Below are positions 17,376 through 25,176 of a stretch of DNA of 29,090 bases, in pieces (within the stretch, counting starts at the first letter, position 1; every line of letters starts with the position of its first letter). A model generated the notes under the pieces. It was given only the letters and a program-made list of their open reading frames with translations, made no database searches and was not told the DNA's origin. The stretch covers positions 1 to 29,090 of the forward strand of contig JAZDKP010000162.1 in assembly GCA_043802925.1 (NCBI GenBank), read 5' to 3'. The stretch comes from JAZDKP01 sp043802925. Lineage in GTDB: Bacteria > Fibrobacterota > OXYB2-FULL-49-7 > JAEUSG01. Both the position numbers and the translations under genes were made by a program.

Positions 17376-18231
17376 TCTCCTCGATATACTGAAACGGAAG
17401 CGCGACATCCGGTGGCTCGTCCTCTGGGCCACGGTACTGCTTGCGATAACGGTCTGGGACCTGCTTTTCCTGAACGCGCCGTCGCGTAAACTGGTGGCCG
17501 AGGGTTTCCGGAACACTTTTGTCATTGCGTTCCTCGTCTCCGGGGTTACGCTGCTGATGGGCTGGGGCTGCGCGCTTGCGCTCCATTTTCTCGAATTGAA
17601 AGGGAAGCGCAACGCCTACCTCGCGGCCACGTTTGTGATGAACCTGCTCCGTTCGGTCCCGCAGGTCGTGGGCGTCCTCTTCTGCTACGTGCTCATCGCC
17701 CAGGGCATCGAAGGCGGCCTGCTCCGCGCGCGCGCGTTCATTTTTCCGCTCATGTCCGCGTGCATGAGCCTTTTTATTTTCGTGGAAATGACCGACCTTT
17801 TGCGCGCCCGCATCGCCCATTTTAGGCGCCTTGACTTTTACAACGCCCTGCGCGTCTGCGGCGTGCCCGAAGGCCGCGTCATCAATTTCGACATCCTCTG
17901 GAAAAACAGCCGCGTCCACATCCTGAACAAGCTCATCTCCGTGTTCGGCATGGCGGTCTTTCTCCAGTGCAGCGCGGACTTTATCATCTCCGTGGGCCTT
18001 TCCGCGGATGTCAATGCCGTGAACCTTCCGGTCACGCTCGGCAGCCTGCTCGCGGCCTATGACAGCAAGCAGGACATCCAGGCCATTGCCATGATCTTCT
18101 CGGATCCGCTCTATTTCTTCAAACTCTTCACGACCCACCTCCAGGGCGTGACCGTGGCCTTTCTCATCGTCTTCTCACTTTTTGCAGTGGACCGCATCTC
18201 GGGCGAATACGCGGAAAGGCACCGCCTGTGA
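17359..18231 (+). CDS. ABC transporter permease, DppC-like
   Basis: 290 residues with about six hydrophobic helices: ~22-38, ~53-75, ~90-110, ~124-143, ~190-212 and ~255-277. The coupling loop is seen as YNALRVCGVPEGRVINFDILWKN cut by the helix boundary (~160-182), in place of the usual ARALG motif. It is the second channel subunit beside the DppB-like permease; the fused ATPase gene follows with a GTGA overlap. The start ATG 17359 lies inside the upstream gene without its own clear ribosome-binding site, consistent with translational coupling. Confidence 0.8.
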   Translation: MTTVNNLLDILKRKRDIRWLVLWATVLLAITVWDLLFLNAPSRKLVAEGFRNTFVIAFLVSGVTLLMGWGCALALHFLELKGKRNAYLAATFVMNLLRSVPQVVGVLFCYVLIAQGIEGGLLRARAFIFPLMSACMSLFIFVEMTDLLRARIAHFRRLDFYNALRVCGVPEGRVINFDILWKNSRVHILNKLISVFGMAVFLQCSADFIISVGLSADVNAVNLPVTLGSLLAAYDSKQDIQAIAMIFSDPLYFFKLFTTHLQGVTVAFLIVFSLFAVDRISGEYAERHRL

Positions 18232-19799
18232 ACGATTCCATTTTCTCAGTCCGCATCCGCTCCAATGAAAAGACTCTTGTCTCCATCGGGCAATACCCGG
18301 TTCACGAAAACAAAATTACCTTCCTCTTCGGTGAATCAGGCATCGGCAAGTCGCTCGTCAGCAAAGCGGTGTACGGCCTGCTCGACCCCCGCGAACTGGA
18401 CATTGAAATGAACGGCCAGCCCTACGACACGCATCTTGCCTCGGAATGGGTCCGTTCGGTCAACGCGTCAAGTTTTTTCGTCTTCCAGGAACCTTCATCG
18501 CACCTGAACCCGCTCCAGCGCATTTCAGAACAACTGTCCGAAGGAAGCCTCGCAGCCTGCAAAGACGAGGACGCGGTCCTGAAAACCCTGTGGGATGTGC
18601 AGGACCTGTCCGCGGTGCAAAAGCTGCTGCCTGTTTATCCCAAGCCCTACCGGCCGAGCGGGGGTGAAAAACAGCGCTTCCTTATTGCCATGGCCTTCAA
18701 GAAAATTGAGATTATGCTGAAGGAGGCGAAACCCGGCGTTCCCACCTTTTTTGTGTTTGACGAGCCCACAGGCAGCCTCGACAACCGTTTCCGCAACATC
18801 TTTCTTTCACGCCTGTTTGAACTTTATTTGAAACGGCCCTTCACCATTCTCATCATCACGCACGACTACTCCATCATCAGTGAAATCGTACAGCGCCATC
18901 CAAAATTCGTCCCGCATGTCCGCTTCCGGGAGTTTTACCGCACCCATGACATCGAGACCGCAATCACAGATTTTTCGCCCCAGGATTACCTCGGCTGGCT
19001 GTTGTCCGCGAAACCGGTCCCAATGAAACAGGGAAGCAAAGAAGTGCTCCGGGTCGATTCCACTTTTTCCGTTTTCGGCCGTTCACTGGGCATCTATAAC
19101 GATGAAAAATGCACGCAGCCCGCGGACCTGGTCGTGCGCAAGGGGGAACTCGTTTTTCTCAAGGCCGGAAGCGGAGTCGGAAAGACCACGCTCACCAAAA
19201 TCGTGATGGGCCTTTACCGGGCGGATACCTTCCGCATGAAGTTAAGCGGCCTGGACTTTGACGCAGCCGCTCCGATGGAAACATGGCAACAGAAGGTCTG
19301 GGGTAAAACAGCGGGCATGGTCTTCCAGCACGCGGACGAGTCGCTGAACCAGGAGGCCACGGTCTTTGAGACCTTCCGCGGGCTGCCGCTGAAAAACCTG
19401 CTCACGCGCAACACGCTTAAAAAAGAGCTGGAATCGCTTTTTGACCGTGACAAGATTACGGACGCGTTCCTGGATAAGAAGGTCGCTTATTTAAGCGGCG
19501 GGCAAAAGCAGCGGCTCAACCTTTTACGCACGCTCATCATGGACACGGACCTGGTCGTGCTTGACGAGCCCTTGAACGGACTCGATTTTGCGAGCTGCAA
19601 AAAAGTGCTCGATATGATGGAACACAAGCAGCGTGAAGGAAAGGCGCTCTTCCTCATCTCGCATAACGAGGAAATATTTGATCATATTGTAGATAAGAGG
19701 TCGGTGTATTACCTCTCAGAAACTCCCCCCCCTTTCCCCCTCTCTCGACCCCCGAGCGGAGTCGAGGGGCGAGAGAGGGGGGAAAGGGGGGTGAGTTGA
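18228..19799 (+). CDS. ABC transporter ATPase with two fused nucleotide-binding domains
   Basis: 523 residues, GTG start overlapping the permease stop. NBD1: Walker A GESGIGKS 35-42, Q-loop VFQEPSSHLNP, signature PSGGEKQR, Walker B FFVFDEP, H-loop ITHDYS. NBD2: Walker A AGSGVGKTT 313-321, Q-loop VFQHADESLNQ, signature LSGGQKQR 422-429, Walker B VVLDEP, H-loop ISHNEE. The NBD1 signature begins with Pro-Ser in place of Leu-Ser. A single double ATPase beside SBP and two permeases is the layout of YejABEF-type importers, a parallel of architecture only. The last 26 residues (from Glu498, Pro/Arg/Gly/Glu-rich) are encoded by the palindromic repeat at 19721-19797, so the original C terminus was probably different or shorter. 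Confidence 0.9.
   Translation: MNDSIFSVRIRSNEKTLVSIGQYPVHENKITFLFGESGIGKSLVSKAVYGLLDPRELDIEMNGQPYDTHLASEWVRSVNASSFFVFQEPSSHLNPLQRISEQLSEGSLAACKDEDAVLKTLWDVQDLSAVQKLLPVYPKPYRPSGGEKQRFLIAMAFKKIEIMLKEAKPGVPTFFVFDEPTGSLDNRFRNIFLSRLFELYLKRPFTILIITHDYSIISEIVQRHPKFVPHVRFREFYRTHDIETAITDFSPQDYLGWLLSAKPVPMKQGSKEVLRVDSTFSVFGRSLGIYNDEKCTQPADLVVRKGELVFLKAGSGVGKTTLTKIVMGLYRADTFRMKLSGLDFDAAAPMETWQQKVWGKTAGMVFQHADESLNQEATVFETFRGLPLKNLLTRNTLKKELESLFDRDKITDAFLDKKVAYLSGGQKQRLNLLRTLIMDTDLVVLDEPLNGLDFASCKKVLDMMEHKQREGKALFLISHNEEIFDHIVDKRSVYYLSETPPPFPLSRPPSGVEGRERGERGVS
19721..19797. repeat. Dispersed palindromic repeat, copy A
   Basis: A ~77-base near-perfect inverted repeat bounded by AACTC and GAGTT. The arms are C-rich/G-rich runs with a TTT/AAA interruption, and the central core is 28 bases (19742-19769, CTCTCGACCCCCGAGCGG onward) identical to the core of copy B at 20290-20317. 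It encodes the end of the ATPase, supplies its stop, and supplies the G-rich sequence and first bases of the TTG start of the next gene. The transcript would fold into a very strong hairpin. Confidence 0.85.
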
Positions 19800-20263
19800 C
19801 CAAAGGTTTCATCTACGACCGCGAAGGCGGCGGTTTTAAGCGGAACCACCGGCCCATGTCATCTGTTCCTGTTGAAGCGGCCACAGACGAGGCCTTTCGC
19901 AAAGACTTTGACGCACACCTCGAGGCCGCCATTGCGCGCCTGCCGCAGAAACTACGCGACGCGCTCAAGGAGATTCCACTCATCGTGGACGACCTGCCCG
20001 AACCTTCGCTCCTCCGCAGACCCGGAATGCGCCCCTTTCCGCCCACTATCCTCGGTTTTTTCACCGGCACACCGTTAAATATGCGCAGCACCTTCCATCC
20101 CATGGAATGGCCGCCGCAGATCTACCTCTTTCGTAAAAACATACGGCGCGACAGCAAAGGCCCGGATGACATGCACGAACAGATTTTTATTACGCTGATG
20201 CACGAACTGGGCCACGCGCTCGGCCTTGAAGAAGGCGACCTTCGCGACCGGGGGATCGGTTGA
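19796..20263 (+). CDS. Small zincin-type metallopeptidase (PF06262-like)
   Basis: 155 residues. The C-terminal zinc site LMHELGHALGLEEGDL has the HExxHxxG pattern followed by acidic residues as in the Zincin_1/metallopeptidase-family proteins, which are normally 110-150 residues and cytoplasmic. The rest includes a conserved-looking LPEPSLLRRPG segment. The reading frame is open from TTG 19796, where the upstream palindromic repeat supplies GGGGGGTGAG as a ribosome-binding sequence; ATG 19857 is an alternative without one. No signal peptide is seen. It overlaps the ATPase stop by 4 bases and so may be the last gene of the ABC operon. A role in processing imported peptides is possible but unproven. 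Confidence 0.78.
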   Translation: MTKGFIYDREGGGFKRNHRPMSSVPVEAATDEAFRKDFDAHLEAAIARLPQKLRDALKEIPLIVDDLPEPSLLRRPGMRPFPPTILGFFTGTPLNMRSTFHPMEWPPQIYLFRKNIRRDSKGPDDMHEQIFITLMHELGHALGLEEGDLRDRGIG

Positions 20264-20281
20264 ACTCGGTTTGATTTCAGA

Positions 20282-20336
20282 GCCTCCCACTCTCGACCCC
20301 CGAGCGGAGTCGAGGGGTGAGAGTGGGGGGTGAGTT
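20282..20336. repeat. Dispersed palindromic repeat, copy B
   Basis: A shorter inverted repeat with the same 28-base core as copy A (20290-20317) and arms CTCCCACTCTC / GAGAGTGGGG. It ends TGAGTT like copies A and C. The last two bases are part of the TAA stop (minus strand) of the sigma-54 activator gene. It lies between two convergent genes and may act as a bidirectional terminator-like hairpin. Confidence 0.85.
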
Positions 20337-22695
20337 AATCCCGCCGCTTTTTCGACACCTTGTATTTCTTGAGCAGCCGGTAAAAACTTTCGCGCGGCAG
20401 TTTCAGCAATTTGGCCGCTTGTTTACGATTGTTCCCGGCAATGAACAACGCCGCCAGCACATCCTCCTTCGGCACTTTGCGCGGCTTTACACGGTCGCGG
20501 CGGTGCAATGACCCGGCGTCCGCGCCGCCAAGGCCCGGTGGCAGGTCCGCAGACCGCACCGTCTCGTTCCGGCAGAGCAGCACCGCATATTCCACCGCGT
20601 TCTTGAGCTCGCGTACGTTGCCAGGCCAGGAAAACGACGCGAGTGCAGCCTCGGCAACGGGCTCAAAGCGCGGCACGGGCCGGTTGTTGCGGCCGCACAC
20701 TTCGGCCGCGAAATGACGGATGAGCGCGGGGATGTCTTCGGGCCGGTCGCGAAGCAACGGAACCGGCAGGCGGATGACGTTGATACGATAGTAGAGGTCC
20801 TCGCGAAAGCGCCCCTCACGGATGAGCCGGGGCAAATCCATGTTTGTGGCGCAAAGGATGCGCGCGCGCACGGGCAGCGTCTCCGTCCCGCCCACGCGCT
20901 CAAAGACCCGGTCCTGCAGCACGCGCAGGAGCTTGGATTGGAGCGCAAGGTCGAGATTGCCGATTTCGTCAAGAAAGACGCTGCCCGCGCCGGCCAACTC
21001 AAATCGGCCGACCCGTTGCCCGGACGCGCCGGTAAAAGCCCCTTTCTCGTGGCCAAAGAGCTCGGTTTCAAGCAGGGCCGGCGGCAGCGCCGCGCAGTCG
21101 ACTTTGACAAAGGGCTGCGCGGCGCGCGGCCCCGCGGCATGTAACGCGCGCGCCACCACGTCCTTGCCCGTGCCCGTCTCGCCCGTGATGAACACCGTGG
21201 CGTCCGTGTCCGCGAGGTCCGCGATGCGTTTTCGCAACCGCTCCAGGGCCGGGCTCACACCCACGAGGGCCGGGGCGCCTTCGTGCAGCCGTTCGCGCAG
21301 TTGCCGGTTCTCACGTTGAAGCCGCTTTTCCCGCCGGTGCGTCTGCAACAACGCAGCCTCGGCCTTGCGCGCGCGGGTGATATCGCGAAGGCGGTAGATG
21401 AGCACCGGGTCCTCACGCTGCTGCGACACCGTGGCGTGGACTTCGTAAACCGACTCGGGCATATGGGGAAAAACCACGCTCACGGAATCGAGCGCGTCGG
21501 CCACTGTTGCAACCGATGCGGGCCGGGTCAGGAGCTTCAGGTCCCGGTAGGCCACGCGGTCGGAGGCGCAAAGCCCGAAGGCGGAGAGCAACGGGTTGGA
21601 AACCGGGTCCATGTCCGCGTATTCGATCACCTGTTCATGGTTGCAGAAAAGCCGGAAGCGGGCCCCGGCCTTTTCCACGGCAAACGTGTGCCACGCGCCG
21701 GACGCCAGGGGCGCGCAAAACTTCGTGACCATTTCCACGCCTTGTTTTTTAAAGATGGACGCGGCCCGTGCTTCCTGCGGCCCCGGCCCACGGACGCCGG
21801 CCAGGTAACCGCTGGTATCGGGCGTGCCTTCGTAGGCGCGCTGCTTGCCGCAGAAAAAAGTGAAAAAGGAGACGCGTTCTTCACCGCAGGCCTCAAACTC
21901 CGCCCGGAAATCGAAAGCGCCCGCGTCCACGGGCCGGTGGAGGATGGCGCTTGTAAAGAACACGGGGCGGATGTTGACGAGCATGCCGTCCCGGAAACTC
22001 CATTGCGCAGGCGCCTCCAGGAACCAGTCCGTTTCGCGGAACGGGCCGTCGAACAGGGAGCGCCAAGGGAACCGGGAAGCGTCCGCGCTTTCAAAGATTT
22101 TCCGCGCGGCCTCCTCGCGCTTGGAAAGAATAAGATGCCAGGTCGGTGCGCCAAACACCTCCTCCAGGGAGAGCCCGTGAAAACAGGGCTTTTGCACCGC
22201 ATTGCTAAAGCGCGAAAAGAACGCGTTATTGTACTCGAGCACGCGGTGCGTCGGATCCGCAATCACGATCAGGTCCGTAAACGGGTCCGTATAGTGGGCG
22301 CTCAAGCGCTGGGGCAAGAGGGTGAACACCGCAAGGAGGCGGTCTTCGCCCGCGGGCAAGACAAGGGCCGAGGCCTTGACAGAATAAAGATTCGCCGGAA
22401 GAAAGCCGATTCGCCCGCTAACGCGCGTCATGTCAATTCCGGGCTTGAGACGGAGGTAAAAACCGCGCTCCTTTCCGGGCATCAGAAAACCATCCAAAAG
22501 GCCGGAGCTTTTTTCAATCAAGGAAAAAAGAGGGGTACCAACAATTTCATCCGTGCCATATCCCAGACTGGTTCGGATACCCTCATTCGCCTTCAGTATG
22601 GTTCCGTCTCTGCGGTACAGGATAACCGGGTCATCATAGTATTTGAAGATATCATCAAAATACTTATCCATGGAGTCCGGAGTTGGGTGTGCCAT
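20335..22695 (-). CDS. Sigma-54-dependent activator with PAS domains and an inserted lectin-like domain
   Basis: 786 residues, cytoplasmic. Layout: PAS ~10-125; second PAS beginning ~135 (DLIVIADPTHRVLEYNNAFF); a concanavalin-like beta-sandwich resembling DUF1080/LamG domains at ~222-392 (ASGAWHTFAVEKAGARFRLF, then VAYRDLKLL); a PAC-like segment ~405-440 ending LIYRLRDITRARKAEAALL; coiled linker to ~470; AAA+ sigma-54 domain with Walker A GETGTGKD 505-512, GAFTGA 552-557 and FLDEI 574-578; Fis-type HTH 755-777. There is no receiver domain, so it probably responds to a ligand directly. The beta-sandwich sits where the second PAS should be completed, as if inserted. It is divergent from the esterase gene whose sigma-54 promoter is at 22853, its most likely target. 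Confidence 0.92.
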   Translation of the reverse strand: MAHPTPDSMDKYFDDIFKYYDDPVILYRRDGTILKANEGIRTSLGYGTDEIVGTPLFSLIEKSSGLLDGFLMPGKERGFYLRLKPGIDMTRVSGRIGFLPANLYSVKASALVLPAGEDRLLAVFTLLPQRLSAHYTDPFTDLIVIADPTHRVLEYNNAFFSRFSNAVQKPCFHGLSLEEVFGAPTWHLILSKREEAARKIFESADASRFPWRSLFDGPFRETDWFLEAPAQWSFRDGMLVNIRPVFFTSAILHRPVDAGAFDFRAEFEACGEERVSFFTFFCGKQRAYEGTPDTSGYLAGVRGPGPQEARAASIFKKQGVEMVTKFCAPLASGAWHTFAVEKAGARFRLFCNHEQVIEYADMDPVSNPLLSAFGLCASDRVAYRDLKLLTRPASVATVADALDSVSVVFPHMPESVYEVHATVSQQREDPVLIYRLRDITRARKAEAALLQTHRREKRLQRENRQLRERLHEGAPALVGVSPALERLRKRIADLADTDATVFITGETGTGKDVVARALHAAGPRAAQPFVKVDCAALPPALLETELFGHEKGAFTGASGQRVGRFELAGAGSVFLDEIGNLDLALQSKLLRVLQDRVFERVGGTETLPVRARILCATNMDLPRLIREGRFREDLYYRINVIRLPVPLLRDRPEDIPALIRHFAAEVCGRNNRPVPRFEPVAEAALASFSWPGNVRELKNAVEYAVLLCRNETVRSADLPPGLGGADAGSLHRRDRVKPRKVPKEDVLAALFIAGNNRKQAAKLLKLPRESFYRLLKKYKVSKKRRD

Positions 22696-22759
22696 AATAC
22701 CAAAGATATGAATTCCATAAGCCTTTATGAAATAGAAATATACGTCGTCCGGCCTGTAT

Positions 22760-22769
22760 GGAGATCTCC
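22760..22769. promoter_or_regulatory. Perfect palindrome GGAGATCTCC, possible enhancer
   Basis: A 10-bp palindrome lies in the divergent region, centred ~114 bp upstream of the start predicted for the sigma-54 promoter at 22853-22868 and ~70 bp upstream of the activator gene on the other strand. It is the only clean palindrome I see there. The distance fits an activator site; the identity of the binder is inferred. Confidence 0.35.
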
Positions 22770-22852
22770 TGTTTATGTGTCATTCTGATTTCTCAGGGAA
22801 CAATTACCAATTTTAAATATTATTTATCAATACTTTAGAGAGCCATTATCCG

Positions 22853-22868
22853 TGGCATGTATATTGAG
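22853..22868 (+). promoter_or_regulatory. Sigma-54 (-24/-12) promoter of the acetylesterase gene
   Basis: TGGCATGTATATTGAG matches the consensus TGGCACGN4TTGCW at all conserved positions except T for C in the -24 block and the last two bases of the -12 block (GA for GC, then G). The predicted start is near 22879, 35 bases before ATG 22914. The same TTGAG -12 form is used at 4759-4774. Confidence 0.62.
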
Positions 22869-22913
22869 TCAATATCCCTGTAACTAAAATATTATTGCCA
22901 ATTGGAGGTTTCC

Positions 22914-24563
22914 ATGAAATTCAGCGTATCCGCACTCTTCATCCTGCTTACAACCGTCACGCTTTGCGCCCAGACCGTGACCTTGACCGCAATGCCGAAG
23001 CGGCTCCAGCTTTTTTCGCGCGACGCTTCGGACTCCGCCACGGTCCTTGTTTCCGGTACGGTGCAGACCACAAGCATTGATTCCGCTTCATTAACGCTTT
23101 ATAAGAACGGAACGCTGATGCGGCGTCAGGCAACCCGCCTCGTCTATGGCGTAAGCGGCGCCCCGTTTACTTTCACGTCCAGGCTCCATGCCGAACTTTC
23201 GTACTATAAATTTGAACTGAGGGTCGGGACAACGCTCTTACCGGTTGCGGACAGCGTTGCGGCCGGAGACGCCTACATCATGGAAGGCCAGTCCAACTCC
23301 GTTGCGGACCCGCTCTGGACCTTCATCAGCCCGTGGCTGCGCTCCTTCGGCACACGGGGCGACACCACGGACACGAACTGGAACACGGCCCAGATATGGC
23401 TCGGCCACGGCGTGGGCGCCATCAGTGTGACCCTGGCCCGGAACATTGTGATAAAAGATTCCGTTCCGGTCTGCATCCTCAGCGGCGGACAGAGTTCAAC
23501 CGGCATTGAAAGCCATATGCGTGATTTGAACCCCCTGACAATCTATGGCAATCTGCACCAGCGGGCCATGAGGGCCGGGCTTAAAAACACGATAAAGGCG
23601 GTCTTCTGGCACCAGGGCGAGGCAAATACCAGTTCCGTGGCCAATGCTTCAACCTACCGGAACACGTTTTATCAGCTGGTGGACTCCTGGAAAGGCGATT
23701 ATCCCGGCGTGCAGAAGGTGTACCTTTTCCAAATCGGGTGTGCTACCTGCGGCGGCGTGAGCGGCGGCAATGTATTGCGGGAACAGCAGCGGGAAATCCC
23801 GGAAGGCCATCCGGATATCTCCATCATGTCCAACACAAACGTGCCCCGCTTTGACGGGTGCCATTATGCCGATACCGCGGGCTACATTACCATGGGCGAT
23901 TGGCTTTACGGCCTGGTGGCGCGTGATTTCTACGGTTCTTCAAACACGGTTTATATCACGCCTCCGAATATTCTCTCGGCCCAATTCGCCTCCCCCGCGC
24001 ACACGACGCTGGTGCTGACGTTTGACCAGCCGGTCGTTCCGACCGATACCAGCCTCCGCCATTTTTTCTCCCTGGGCACGGTATGGGACATCGCTGATTC
24101 CATCCGGGCCGACACAGTCAATCATACATTGTCCCTTTTTCTGCATAGTCCCTCGACCGCAACAAAAGTCGGGTATATTCCTACGGTTTATCCATCGACC
24201 GGATTGTTCTACAACGGTCCCTGGCTCGTGAACCCCCGCGGTATCGGCGCGCTGACTTTCTGGGACTTCCCCATCACAACCGGCGGAACCGGCGTGGAGG
24301 ATACGGTCGAAACGTTGAAAGCCGAACTCCTATGCACGCCCAATCCGTTTAATCCGTCGATCACCTTTCGCGTACCCTCGCAATCGCATGGAACAACGCT
24401 CGCAGTGTATGATGCGCGCGGACAACGCGTGGCAGACCTGGTCCGCAGTCTGAAAAATGGGCAGGCGGTCTGGAATGCCGCGGGATTCCCGAGCGGGGTC
24501 TACGTGGTGAAGGTTTCGACGGAAGGCGGGACACGGGTGAAGCGCATTACGCTGATGAAATAA
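22914..24563 (+). CDS. Secreted SGNH acetylesterase (sialate O-acetylesterase/CE6-like) with type IX sorting domain
   Basis: 549 residues from ATG 22914, five bases after GGAGG; a TTG at 22902 overlaps that site and is rejected. Signal peptide ~1-19 (MKFSVSALFILLTTVTLCA). After a beta-rich N-terminal domain the SGNH fold begins at ~120 with GQSN (Ser127 nucleophile), then FWHQGEANTS (block III region) and D-G-C-H (Asp314, His317) completing the triad. An Ig-like domain (~345-450) and a type IX sorting domain (CTPNPFNPS, LAVYDARGQRV, SGVYVVKV, KRITLMK) follow. It should remove acetyl groups from polysaccharides such as xylan or sialylated glycans outside the cell. Its sigma-54 promoter and divergent lectin-domain activator suggest induction by a sugar signal. 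Confidence 0.88.
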   Translation: MKFSVSALFILLTTVTLCAQTVTLTAMPKRLQLFSRDASDSATVLVSGTVQTTSIDSASLTLYKNGTLMRRQATRLVYGVSGAPFTFTSRLHAELSYYKFELRVGTTLLPVADSVAAGDAYIMEGQSNSVADPLWTFISPWLRSFGTRGDTTDTNWNTAQIWLGHGVGAISVTLARNIVIKDSVPVCILSGGQSSTGIESHMRDLNPLTIYGNLHQRAMRAGLKNTIKAVFWHQGEANTSSVANASTYRNTFYQLVDSWKGDYPGVQKVYLFQIGCATCGGVSGGNVLREQQREIPEGHPDISIMSNTNVPRFDGCHYADTAGYITMGDWLYGLVARDFYGSSNTVYITPPNILSAQFASPAHTTLVLTFDQPVVPTDTSLRHFFSLGTVWDIADSIRADTVNHTLSLFLHSPSTATKVGYIPTVYPSTGLFYNGPWLVNPRGIGALTFWDFPITTGGTGVEDTVETLKAELLCTPNPFNPSITFRVPSQSHGTTLAVYDARGQRVADLVRSLKNGQAVWNAAGFPSGVYVVKVSTEGGTRVKRITLMK

Positions 24564-24572
24564 TTCACTCGC

Positions 24573-24666
24573 AAGAATCTCTCCCCTTTCCCCTTCTCTA
24601 AAAAGAGAGGGGGCTTTTTTGTCTGAGACATTGGCCCACTCATAACAGGGAAAGGGTGGATGAGTT
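24573..24666. repeat. Degenerate palindromic repeat, copy C, with embedded terminator
   Basis: The ends are similar to copies A and B: CTCTCCCCTTTCCCC on the left and GGGAAAGGGTGGATGAGTT on the right. The 28-base core is replaced by a strong hairpin, CCCCTTCTCT (24590-24599) with AGAGAGGGGG (24604-24613), followed by TTTTTT (24615-24620). That hairpin is a plus-strand terminator for the esterase gene. The terminal GAGTT again overlaps a TAA stop, here of the minus-strand DUF456 gene. Confidence 0.6.
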
Positions 24667-25144
24667 AAAACAAATACGCGGCCGCAAAAATCCCGAGCAT
24701 GGCAAAGACCAGGGCCACTCGCACACCGATGCTCACCACGATGCCGAGCCAGGTGCCGAGTCCGGTCTTACCGGCCTGAACAATGTCGCGCCGGTGAAGG
24801 TACTCGCCTGCGGCCGCGCCCGCAAAAGGGCCGAGAATAAGGCCCGGAACACTGAAAAAGATTCCGACGACAGTGCCGATGAACGCGCCGATAATGGCTT
24901 TACGGCTGGCGCCGAACCGTTTTGCTCCCCAAGCCGTTGCCAGCGTGTCGAAGACGATTGATAAAACGGTCAGAAGGCCGAGAACCATGAGCGTGAATGC
25001 GCCGACCTTTTCAAAATGGCCCGCCCATGCAGCCAGAATCATACCGAGAAAAACAAGCGGCACACCGGGAAGCAGGGGAAGAAAGGTTCCGATGATGCCG
25101 GTGAGCGCAAAGAGCGCGGCCAGAATCCACAGAGCGTATGTCAT
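24665..25144 (-). CDS. DUF456 family membrane protein
   Basis: 159 residues, very hydrophobic, with about four to five membrane helices arranged as two halves rich in Gly and Ala. The family hallmarks are the N-terminal GTFLPLLPGVPLVFLGM stretch and the Gly-rich GLILGPFAGAAAGEYL segment near 105-120. The length matches the usual 155-170. The function of DUF456 proteins is unknown; they are inner-membrane proteins. The start at ATG 25144 has no strong ribosome-binding site. It stands alone, convergent with the esterase gene and divergent from the RRM gene. Confidence 0.88.
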   Translation of the reverse strand: MTYALWILAALFALTGIIGTFLPLLPGVPLVFLGMILAAWAGHFEKVGAFTLMVLGLLTVLSIVFDTLATAWGAKRFGASRKAIIGAFIGTVVGIFFSVPGLILGPFAGAAAGEYLHRRDIVQAGKTGLGTWLGIVVSIGVRVALVFAMLGIFAAAYLF

Positions 25145-25147
25145 ATA

Positions 25148-25176
25148 TTATCCAAAATAATATTATTCGTGGATAA
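25148..25176. promoter_or_regulatory. Nested inverted repeats in the DUF456/RRM divergent region
   Basis: Outer arms TTATCC (25148-25153) and GGATAA (25171-25176) enclose the 12-bp palindrome AATAATATTATT (25156-25167). It sits a few bases upstream of the DUF456 start on the minus strand, so it may be an operator or the AT-rich core of its promoter. The remaining ~225 bases up to the RRM start hold further small palindromes (GTGCATGCAC near 25213; AGAAT/ATTCT arms at 25310-25323) but no gene. Confidence 0.35.

Noticed and set aside
19742..20317. Reading the two identical 28-base cores as a CRISPR array
   Set aside because: There are only two copies ~550 bases apart with a gene between them, and each is itself a palindrome.
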